Shown here: one piece after another, positions 19,072 to 25,995 of the stretch
Position numbering within the stretch: the first letter of the stretch is position 1
Layout: every line of letters begins with the position of its first letter
Source: Geminisphaera colitermitum TAV2
Lineage (GTDB): Bacteria; Verrucomicrobiota; Verrucomicrobiia; Opitutales; Opitutaceae
Direction: 5' to 3'
Length of the DNA stretch: 64,000 bases
NCBI RefSeq assembly: GCF_000171235.2
Contig: NZ_ABEA03000161.1
Location: 35,220 to 99,219 of the forward strand
Position numbers and translations under genes: made by a program
Notes under the pieces: model-generated
What the model saw: the letters and a program-made list of their open reading frames with translations, nothing else
Databases searched by the model: none
What the model was told of the DNA's origin: nothing

Positions 19072-19136
19072 CTCACGCGGGGACGCGGAGACACGGCGGG
19101 ATCATTCCCCTTCGCGCTCCCCGCGCCCTGCGTGAG
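19072..19136. repeat. Inverted genomic repeat of the 'TCACGCGGGGACGCGGAG' family
   Basis: CTCACGCGGGG (19072-19082) pairs with CCCTGCGTGAG (19126-19136) across a short spacer. The same family occurs in the host part of the window at 58,259-58,455, so this host-type repeat sits inside the prophage between two late genes. Confidence 0.5.
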
Positions 19137-19166
19137 TCCAAATTTCACCCTAACAAATCCAAAATC

Positions 19167-19406
19167 ATGAGCGACGAAACCGAACTGAGACAACTTGAAC
19201 AATTCCCGCGCAAGGAACTCGAAAACTACTGCGCCTCCCTGCGCGAAAACGCTCTGCGCCTCGGCGAACTCGTCAACGAGCTCCAGACCGAGAACGGCCA
19301 CTTGCGGGCGGAGGTGAAAGACCTCTCCGAAAAGGTTGAGCGTTACCGTCAGGAAGTGGGCAGGCTTAACAGTCTGCGTGCACCGGAAATGACGAAGAAC
19401 GCCTGA
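19167..19406 (+). CDS. Small coiled-coil phage protein
   Basis: 79 residues, nearly all predicted coiled coil (ALRLGELVNELQTENGHLRA, then VKDLSEKVERYRQEVGRLN). No membrane segment or signal. Preceded by the A-rich leader AACAAATCCAAAATC and followed 6 bp later by the putative spanin pair. Function unknown. Confidence 0.45.
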   Translation: MSDETELRQLEQFPRKELENYCASLRENALRLGELVNELQTENGHLRAEVKDLSEKVERYRQEVGRLNSLRAPEMTKNA

Positions 19407-19411
19407 CCTCC

Positions 19412-19726
19412 ATGACCTTCATTCCCGTACTCCTCGAACTCGCGCTGAATGGGGTGAAGGCATTTCTCATCACGCTCGAAATCAAAAAGCTAAACGCGGC
19501 GTATGACCTTTCCCGCCGTATCCAGAAAGACAATTACGACGATGAAAACGAAATCCTTCGCCTTCGCGCTTGCCATGATACTGGCAGCCAGCTTGCCGCT
19601 GATCGGCTGCAAAAGCGTCTCACTAGCGGACAAGGCTGGTTTAACCATTTATCAGCCTCGGGCCTTATTTCTCCAAGCGGGACAGCCGATCCAGACCAAG
19701 GAGGGGATTTACACTCCCCAAGTTGA
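19412..19726 (+). CDS. Possible inner-membrane spanin (Rz-like) overlapping a lipoprotein gene
   Basis: 104 residues. The hydrophobic N terminus (MTFIPVLLELALNGVKAFLI) could span the inner membrane, followed by a charged helix (NAAYDLSRRIQKDNYDDENE, then ILRLRACHDTGSQLAADRLQ). The reading frame of a lipoprotein starts inside it at 19542 in another frame, an arrangement typical of Rz/Rz1 pairs. The C-terminal 35 residues are not helical and may simply be open by chance. Call rests on architecture only. Confidence 0.35.
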   Translation: MTFIPVLLELALNGVKAFLITLEIKKLNAAYDLSRRIQKDNYDDENEILRLRACHDTGSQLAADRLQKRLTSGQGWFNHLSASGLISPSGTADPDQGGDLHSPS

Positions 19727-19829
19727 CGAAATCTGGCACTCCGCCGCCGCCTACCAGTCGCTTGAAACGCAACTGATCGACCTCGCCGCCGCACGCGCCC
19801 AACGCCGCAACACCTCTCCTGCCAAATGA
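19542..19829 (+). CDS. Small lipoprotein, possible outer-membrane spanin (Rz1-like)
   Basis: 95 residues from ATG 19542 (MKTKSFAFALAMILAASLPL), with lipobox LIGC, so Cys is lipidated after signal peptidase II cleavage. The mature chain is short (KSVSLADKAGLTIYQPRALF, then VDEIWHSAAAYQSLETQL). The first 185 bp overlap the preceding gene in a different frame. Its stop overlaps the next ATG (ATGA, 19826). Nested lipoprotein plus membrane protein is the classic spanin layout; it is not Pro-rich as many Rz1 proteins are, hence moderate confidence. Confidence 0.45.
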   Translation: MKTKSFAFALAMILAASLPLIGCKSVSLADKAGLTIYQPRALFLQAGQPIQTKEGIYTPQVDEIWHSAAAYQSLETQLIDLAAARAQRRNTSPAK

Positions 19830-20071
19830 GCGACATCACAGACAAAACACCGGTCAAGTTGCCAGTCGGAGTCTGGCTCGCCCTCTTGGTGACCGTGGGC
19901 GGGGCACTCTCCTCGTTCGCCGTCGCGCAATACCAGATCGCCGAGCACTCGCGGCGTATCAGCGCCCTCGAAGAGCAGGGGCAAAACTCCCGAGAACTGC
20001 TGCTTCGTATCGACGAACGCACTACCGAAATCAAGCGCCAGTTGGACCGCATGACAGCCCGCAATCCCTAA
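19826..20071 (+). CDS. Single-pass membrane protein with coiled-coil tail
   Basis: 81 residues: a transmembrane helix (VWLALLVTVGGALSSFAVAQ) preceded by a short cytoplasmic segment and followed by a coiled coil (RRISALEEQGQNSRELLLRI). This resembles hemolysin XhlA-like or inner-membrane spanin proteins and is an alternative partner for the overlapping lipoprotein. Translation is coupled on both sides: ATGA with the upstream gene and TAATG with the downstream gene. Confidence 0.5.
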   Translation: MSDITDKTPVKLPVGVWLALLVTVGGALSSFAVAQYQIAEHSRRISALEEQGQNSRELLLRIDERTTEIKRQLDRMTARNP

Positions 20072-21027
20072 TGAAACTCTATTTCGACACCGACGCCGGA
20101 ACGATAGTCCCGATACCCGGGAGCATGGCCGCGCTCAACATGATCAAGGTCAAGCGGGCGGACGAGTTCGATGTCGAGCTGCGGATTTACGCCAACGGCG
20201 TGCAGTATGTCCCCGACGCGGACACGGCGTGGATTTGCTGCAAAAACACGGGGGAGTATCCGGCAACTTTCCCGTATCTGGCGGTCAATGACGGGTTGGT
20301 CAAAACGCTCATGAATCCGCTGCCGGAGGACGCGACGCAGCAGGAGATTGATAAGTGGGTGCCGGATTACGCGTGGTGCGGGCGTTTTAACCTGAACACG
20401 AACAAGCTCAATGGCCTGTTTGACTTGGATGGCGAGGGCGAGGGAGAGGTGGAGAAGGAATCTGTTTCCGTGCTGGGGGAGGTGGGCTTCAAGAAGGGGT
20501 CGAGGGAAACGTCCTCGCTGGTCTTCACCTTCAAGATTCACAACGACCTCTACAAGGGTGACACGAGTTTGCCGGAGGATGCGGAGTCGGGGGCGGCTTC
20601 GCAGGCGGCGGAGCGGGCGGAAGAGGCGGCAGATCGCGCGGAGGATGCCGCAGACCGGGCGGAAAATGCCATCTACACAGCCAACCCGGTGCCAGCGAAC
20701 GCGCCGGACGGAGCGGTGCGATTCAAGATCGATGGCAACGGCATCTTTTTCCAGTTGAAGAGCGAGACGACGGGGGCGTTTCACTCGGTGTGGGTGAAGG
20801 GAGCTACGGGCGCGGAAGCTCTCGCGCTCGGTCCGGAGGATCACGATCCGAACCAGGCGACAGGGTTTGCGCCCGCTACGCCGCCGAATGGCAACTACCT
20901 GTTCCGACCCAATGCGGGCGGATTCTACATGCTCCATCTCAAGCACGAGACGGCGGGGACGTTCCATCCGGTTTTCGTCTCCGGCGAGCCGGGGAGCGAA
21001 CAGATCAAGGCAGGACCGGCAATCTGA
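20071..21027 (+). CDS. Baseplate/fibre-like protein with duplicated C-terminal module
   Basis: 318 residues. The N-terminal domain (about 1-170) is beta-rich. A trimer-type coiled coil follows (AASQAAERAEEAADRAEDAA), as in tail-fibre shafts. After it come two similar modules of about 50 residues: DGAVRFKIDGNGIFFQLKSE ending in VWVKG, and NGNYLFRPNAGGFYMLHLKH ending in VFVSG. N-terminal adaptor, coiled coil and repeated tip domains fit a receptor-binding or baseplate upper protein. It immediately precedes the large fibre-like gene. Confidence 0.55.
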   Translation: MKLYFDTDAGTIVPIPGSMAALNMIKVKRADEFDVELRIYANGVQYVPDADTAWICCKNTGEYPATFPYLAVNDGLVKTLMNPLPEDATQQEIDKWVPDYAWCGRFNLNTNKLNGLFDLDGEGEGEVEKESVSVLGEVGFKKGSRETSSLVFTFKIHNDLYKGDTSLPEDAESGAASQAAERAEEAADRAEDAADRAENAIYTANPVPANAPDGAVRFKIDGNGIFFQLKSETTGAFHSVWVKGATGAEALALGPEDHDPNQATGFAPATPPNGNYLFRPNAGGFYMLHLKHETAGTFHPVFVSGEPGSEQIKAGPAI

Positions 21028-21040
21028 TTTTGGATACACC

Positions 21041-24000
21041 ATGAAAAACATACTTCACTTCTTTTGCTTTCTGGTTCTTTGGACGCCGGACTTTGGACTT
21101 TGGACGCCGCCGTCGGTCATGGCGCAGACGTTTCCGCAGGCGCAGGGGACAACGGTCATGATCAACCCGGACGGGACGCTGCGCGCGCCCGCCAATTTCT
21201 GGACGGCGAACGAGGCCGCCATCCTCGCTCTGATCCCGCCGCCCGGGAGCCTGGATATTCCGTTCGCGACCGAGGCGCAGGCCATCGCAGGCACGAGTAA
21301 CAGTCTCGTCGTGAATCCTCGCGCCATGAAGGCGGCATTCGAGGCGTGGGTGTCAACGGGCGGCGGCACTGGCGGCGGATTGCAGGCCGAGTGGCTGGCG
21401 TTCAATCTCGATAAGGTCGAGGGGTTGTGGCTGGATTACGAACTAAAGGGGAGCCCCACCAACTACGGCATAGCGGGGCAACCGGTGCTTCCGCTGTATT
21501 ACCATTCCAGCGATCCGGGGCGCGAAATCATCACGAGCCAGACGGGGCCGAAGCCGTTGAGTTATTTTATGGATACCGGTGGCAGCGATTCGCGCCGGAT
21601 GGTCAAGCAGGATGACGAGCGTTCAATTTGGGCGATGGCGAAGGGCTACGTCGGCGGGGTGAGCGCCTACCTGAAGGTGTCGGATTTGCAGGCGCTTTCG
21701 CCGGGGGCAAATCCGGCGAATTGGGTGTGGTCTTACTGCCGGATGTCAGCGACGGACTACGAGCGCGACAGTTCGGGGCGCGTGATCTGGAGGCCGATTG
21801 TGCCGGTGCCGGTGTCGGCGGCGCTCATCGCGGCGCAGACAGGGACGGGCGGCAACTTGGTGGCTGAATACGCCACGGGCGGTGGCGTTGACCCGCCGGT
21901 GGACCCGGAAGATCCGAATCCGCCTATCGAAGGCTGGAGTGTGCAGCCGGACATCACGCACAACGGGACGCTGAATACTCTGGCGCTCTTCCCGTCCACT
22001 ACGCCCATCGCCCAAAACGAGGACATGTCCTACGTGTATCATGGGGTGGCACTTGGCATTAGCGGCTACACCGGGGCGCCTGGATACCTTTTCGCCAATC
22101 CAGGTTACAGCATCAGCACGTTGCAGACGCCTTTGCAGCCAGCTTATGACAACATGCGGACGGCGCAGAGGCGGCTGAATCTGTTGGAGTATTATTCTAC
22201 GGGGGGCATGACTCTGTCCGCCTCGTTTGTCATCAGCCAGCCCGTCACCAGCGCAACCAAGTTGTTCCGGTTTTGGGTGTTAGACCCCTACGTTACCACC
22301 ACCGTCACTGACGCTCCCTTCGCGCCTTACTACATTGAGGCGTATCCTGTTTCAGGGGAGGGCAACGAAAACAAGGTGACAATCAGGTATGTCAGGACAA
22401 CAATAGCCGGGAGAGGGAGTGACAATATTGACGGCAACGGCTATCTCTATGCTGCGGACAGGCTGGCGCGTCCCGCCACCCCCGCGCTCGTCGCCACGTT
22501 GGGGACCGTCAATGTCGGCGACGTTTGCGTGTTCTCGATTGTGAGCGGAGCGGAGCCAACTCGGGTGTTTTTCAATGGCAGCCTGTCGGCTGTCACCGTG
22601 TCCGATACTACTTACAGGAGCGCAATCATGGAGGGCGCCGTTGACAGTCGCGCCGCCAAATACCCGTGGTTTTTCAACCATCGATATATTTTTAACCAAA
22701 GCACATGGCGGACAGCGCAGCGTCCCGTCTCCGCGATATTTACGGATGACGAGAAGGTGATGTGGACTTCGCTGCGCGTTAGGGATCGCTGGCTGAGTGA
22801 TTCCGAGGTGGCCGAGCTGTCGGCGGGGCAGTCGGAGGGGATCACGCTTTACACGCTGACCTTCGATTCGCAGGGCGGCAGTGCGGTCGCGTCGCAAGTG
22901 ACGACGGGGAATGTGACGAGGCCGGCGAATCCGACGCGCACGGGCTACGATTTTGTTGACTGGATGACGACGGCGGACGGCAGCACGCCGTTCGACTTCA
23001 TCAGCCCGATCACGGCGAACGCCACCGCTTACGCGAAGTGGCAGGCGAAAACCTACACGCTGACGTTCGACTCGCAGGGCGGAAGTGCCGTCGCGTCGCA
23101 GACTGTTGGCTACGGGCAAACGTGGACGCGCCCCGCCGACCCGACCAAAGCGGGTGCCGTGTTCGTCAACTGGATGACGACGGCGGCGGGGAGCACGCCG
23201 TTCAACTTCGGACAGATGCCCGCCTCGAATCTGACGGCCTATGCCAAGTGGTCGGCGGCAGTCACGATGACGTTCGATGCGGACGGGGGCAGTGCGGTCA
23301 GCCCGATCAACACCTATGCGGGCGCCACGGTTGCCGCGCCCACGGCTACGACGAAATTGGGACACTACCTGCAAGGCTGGAAGATCGGAAGCGGGCCGGT
23401 GCAGATTTCCACCAACCTGACCGCGCCAAGCACCAATACCACCTACACGGCGGTGTGGGTGAGTGCGTTCTCGCTGACCTTCGATTCGCAGGGTGGAAGC
23501 GCCGTCGCAGCGCAAAGTGTCAGGAAATGGAGCGATGCTCCTGCGCTGGGCGGCAAGTCGTTCTTTCCCGTCTCCACGAAGGCGGGCCATGTGTTTGCCC
23601 GCTGGGCGGCGGATACGCGGGGCAACTACTTCTACGATTACCCGAACAACATGAATAATGGCACCGTCGGCGGAAGGACGCTGCCAGCGGCCATCAATCA
23701 GGCATCCACGCTGACTGCGGTGTGGTATGGACCGGGAACATTCGCCGTGTATGTGACAGGCGACCAGTCGGGCATGAAAAACGTCGGCAGTTCCGCGCCA
23801 GTCGTCACGGAAAGCGCGGCAAATTACACGTTCAACATGCTGATCAGCAGCACGGCACTCTCCGGTATCGAGAATGGGCTACGGGTAGTGTTCTCCGTCG
23901 TGGCCGACAATGGGGCGAGTTCGGGGACTGAGGTTGAGTTTTGGGACTCGGCAAATCAGGGGGTCGGCACGTTCTCCGCAACCATCGCGACAAGCCTGAT

Positions 24001-24202
24001 TTCCGCCAACTACAACCGCAACGTGAACGGACTGACCCTGTCGAAATCGGCACTCATCGACATCGGCATGAACTACACCTTCGGCGGCGTGAGCGCCGGG
24101 CTGACAGGCACGCACTTCCACTACCGGGTAAAGCTCTACTTCAGTAACACGCTGTTCGACACCATCAACTCACCCAGCGTCCACTACGACATCAGCATGT
24201 GA
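21041..24202 (+). CDS. Large secreted fibre/adhesin with four InlB-type B-repeats
   Basis: 1053 residues from ATG 21041; the frame is open further upstream but overlaps the preceding gene. The N terminus is signal-peptide-like (MKNILHFFCFLVLW) but interrupted by LWTPDFGLWTPPS, read from a 'ttggactttggac' genomic repeat before the probable cleavage near VMAQ. Residues about 130-270 share a domain with the 276-aa protein at 16259. Residues about 600-900 hold four InlB B-repeats (Flg_new / Listeria-Bacteroides repeat): TLTFDSQGGSAVASQ ... AYAKW twice, MTFDADGGSAVSPI ... YTAVW, LTFDSQGGSAVAAQ ... LTAVW. The C terminus is beta-rich. Likely adhesin or receptor-binding protein carried by the prophage. 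Confidence 0.65.
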   Translation: MKNILHFFCFLVLWTPDFGLWTPPSVMAQTFPQAQGTTVMINPDGTLRAPANFWTANEAAILALIPPPGSLDIPFATEAQAIAGTSNSLVVNPRAMKAAFEAWVSTGGGTGGGLQAEWLAFNLDKVEGLWLDYELKGSPTNYGIAGQPVLPLYYHSSDPGREIITSQTGPKPLSYFMDTGGSDSRRMVKQDDERSIWAMAKGYVGGVSAYLKVSDLQALSPGANPANWVWSYCRMSATDYERDSSGRVIWRPIVPVPVSAALIAAQTGTGGNLVAEYATGGGVDPPVDPEDPNPPIEGWSVQPDITHNGTLNTLALFPSTTPIAQNEDMSYVYHGVALGISGYTGAPGYLFANPGYSISTLQTPLQPAYDNMRTAQRRLNLLEYYSTGGMTLSASFVISQPVTSATKLFRFWVLDPYVTTTVTDAPFAPYYIEAYPVSGEGNENKVTIRYVRTTIAGRGSDNIDGNGYLYAADRLARPATPALVATLGTVNVGDVCVFSIVSGAEPTRVFFNGSLSAVTVSDTTYRSAIMEGAVDSRAAKYPWFFNHRYIFNQSTWRTAQRPVSAIFTDDEKVMWTSLRVRDRWLSDSEVAELSAGQSEGITLYTLTFDSQGGSAVASQVTTGNVTRPANPTRTGYDFVDWMTTADGSTPFDFISPITANATAYAKWQAKTYTLTFDSQGGSAVASQTVGYGQTWTRPADPTKAGAVFVNWMTTAAGSTPFNFGQMPASNLTAYAKWSAAVTMTFDADGGSAVSPINTYAGATVAAPTATTKLGHYLQGWKIGSGPVQISTNLTAPSTNTTYTAVWVSAFSLTFDSQGGSAVAAQSVRKWSDAPALGGKSFFPVSTKAGHVFARWAADTRGNYFYDYPNNMNNGTVGGRTLPAAINQASTLTAVWYGPGTFAVYVTGDQSGMKNVGSSAPVVTESAANYTFNMLISSTALSGIENGLRVVFSVVADNGASSGTEVEFWDSANQGVGTFSATIATSLISANYNRNVNGLTLSKSALIDIGMNYTFGGVSAGLTGTHFHYRVKLYFSNTLFDTINSPSVHYDISM

Positions 24203-24219
24203 GGCGGGCGTTGCCTGCA

Positions 24220-25995
24220 TCAGATCAACCGGTAATACCGTCCGTCCTGGTGCATGGCAATGGCACCGCTGGTCATGAGATTGTAGCGGTAGTCCGAGAA
24301 TGTAGTTCCGGGCATCAACAGGCGCTCGGCGGCGAGTTTCTTTATCTGAGGAAGCGGGAGACGGGCTTCCTCTCCGAGGGGGAAAATGGCGGCGACTTCC
24401 GCGTCGGTGTATTTGCGCGGGCGTCCGCCGGGGGTGCGTGTCGTGGGTTGCGGGGTCGCTTCATCTTCCGGTTCGGGCTCGCAGCGTTCCCAAAGAATCA
24501 TGGGATACTGACGGCCTTCGACCGTGATTTGGCGGGTGGAGTGGCAAACGTGGATTTCGGTGACGGTCTCCTTGCGCACGGCCATGCCTTGAGGGACTTC
24601 GCGGTAGAGTCCGGCACGGGTGCCGCGCTTGTCGAAACTGAAAATGAAGTGGCCGGGTTTGCCGCGCATCTGCGTCATGTTGATGATGGCGCGGGCCCAG
24701 TTGGTGAGGGAACTGGAACCAAAGGCGGTGTATTGGCGGTCAACGGCGTCTTTCTTTGGCTGGGGTCTGCCTGCTGTCTTGGGATCCTGCGCGGGCGGTT
24801 TCGGTGTGTGATGGAAGGCGATGGTGAGGAAGTGAAATTCGTCGGCGAGGTGATCGAGCGCGGAAAGGAATGGGCCGGCGATTTCTTCCTTGGACAGGCC
24901 GGGGCAGTAGCGCATGAGGGGATTGATGATGACGATGTCGGGGCGGTGGTAGCGAACGTAGGCGCGGAGGGCGTCAATGAAGTCTTCAGCGATGTTGGCG
25001 CGGTCCTTGATACAGTGGACGTTTTTGTGAAAGAGCGCGGCTTCGGCAGGTGTGAGGCCGAGGCCTTGTTTGATGGACTCCGCCACTTCGCCGACGTCGC
25101 CTTCATCGTCTTCGGCCTGGATGAGCAGCACACGGAGCGGGCCGGTGCAGGACAGGCCAAGCCAGTCGCGGCCAACGCCCCAGCAGGCGGCCATGTGGTA
25201 GCTGGCCGTGGATTTTCCGATGCCGGAGGGAGCGGGAATGAGGAGGGAACCGCCGCGTCCAAGGTAGCGGCGGGCGGGGCCGATGAGGATGTTGGGGTCA
25301 CTGACCGGGTAGGTGAAGGTGTCGAGCGGTCGGAGGACGTCGGCAAGCGGAGAGGCGTGGGCGTCGATGACGGCGGGGAGTTTTTTGACGGGTTCGATGA
25401 CATCATCGAGGCCGTCGCCGTCGTAGTTATAGCAGTTTTCAACGGCGCTTGTCGCGGCGATGATAATCTCGCGGAGTATGTGAAGTTCGCGGACTTTTTC
25501 TATGAAGTAGCCAGCTTGCGCGGTGGTCGGGATGGAGCCGCTGATGCGGGTGAGGTAGGCGTAGCCGCCGATTTCATCGAGTTGATGGCTGATTTTCAGT
25601 TCCTCGGCCACGACGGCGATGTCGATGACCGCGCCTTTGTTGTAGAGTTCGACGAGCTTTTCAAAAATCACCCGGTTGGCCGGCGTGTAAAAGGATGCCG
25701 CCGCGATCTTCCCCTCCATGCAGCGGGAGATGACGTCGCTATCAAGAAGGCAGCAGGAGATCAGATATTCCTCGGCATCGGTGGAATGTGGAGGGACGCG
25801 GCCAATTCCGGCGGCCTGTGTTGATTGCGCGGCAGCAGCATGGCGTGTGCGCGGAGAGGACGTCTCATACAGGGAGCGACGAACAGGCGCGGATTTCCAA
25901 TGGGACGGGCCTGCGGACGGGACATGAGGTGGCGATGCTTCCGCGGGAGGCATGAAGGTTGCATCGGGATCGAAGTCGAGGACGTCGGGAGACAT
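24220..25995 (-). CDS. Replicative helicase: DnaB N-terminal domain fused to RepA-like AAA_25 ATPase
   Basis: 591 residues. Residues about 66-180 match the DnaB N-terminal domain (VPPHSTDAEEYLISCCLLDS, then GGYAYLTRISGSIPTTAQAG). The ATPase is of the RepA/AAA_25 kind: Walker A PAPSGIGKST (254-263), Walker B DIVIINPL (353-360), and a TIAFHHTPKP sensor region near 385. The C terminus (about 515-591) contains a winged-helix-like segment (PLPQIKKLAAERLLMPG). It would unwind DNA at the phage replication fork. It starts one base after the stop of the DEAH helicase. Both N termini share SP-x-(I/V)LDFDP. Confidence 0.8.
   Translation of the reverse strand: MSPDVLDFDPDATFMPPAEASPPHVPSAGPSHWKSAPVRRSLYETSSPRTRHAAAAQSTQAAGIGRVPPHSTDAEEYLISCCLLDSDVISRCMEGKIAAASFYTPANRVIFEKLVELYNKGAVIDIAVVAEELKISHQLDEIGGYAYLTRISGSIPTTAQAGYFIEKVRELHILREIIIAATSAVENCYNYDGDGLDDVIEPVKKLPAVIDAHASPLADVLRPLDTFTYPVSDPNILIGPARRYLGRGGSLLIPAPSGIGKSTASYHMAACWGVGRDWLGLSCTGPLRVLLIQAEDDEGDVGEVAESIKQGLGLTPAEAALFHKNVHCIKDRANIAEDFIDALRAYVRYHRPDIVIINPLMRYCPGLSKEEIAGPFLSALDHLADEFHFLTIAFHHTPKPPAQDPKTAGRPQPKKDAVDRQYTAFGSSSLTNWARAIINMTQMRGKPGHFIFSFDKRGTRAGLYREVPQGMAVRKETVTEIHVCHSTRQITVEGRQYPMILWERCEPEPEDEATPQPTTRTPGGRPRKYTDAEVAAIFPLGEEARLPLPQIKKLAAERLLMPGTTFSDYRYNLMTSGAIAMHQDGRYYRLI

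Noticed and set aside
19412..19541. Treating the 104-aa frame as a shadow of the lipoprotein gene
   Set aside because: Its first 130 bp fill an otherwise empty gap with a plausible membrane start, so it was kept at low confidence rather than dropped.
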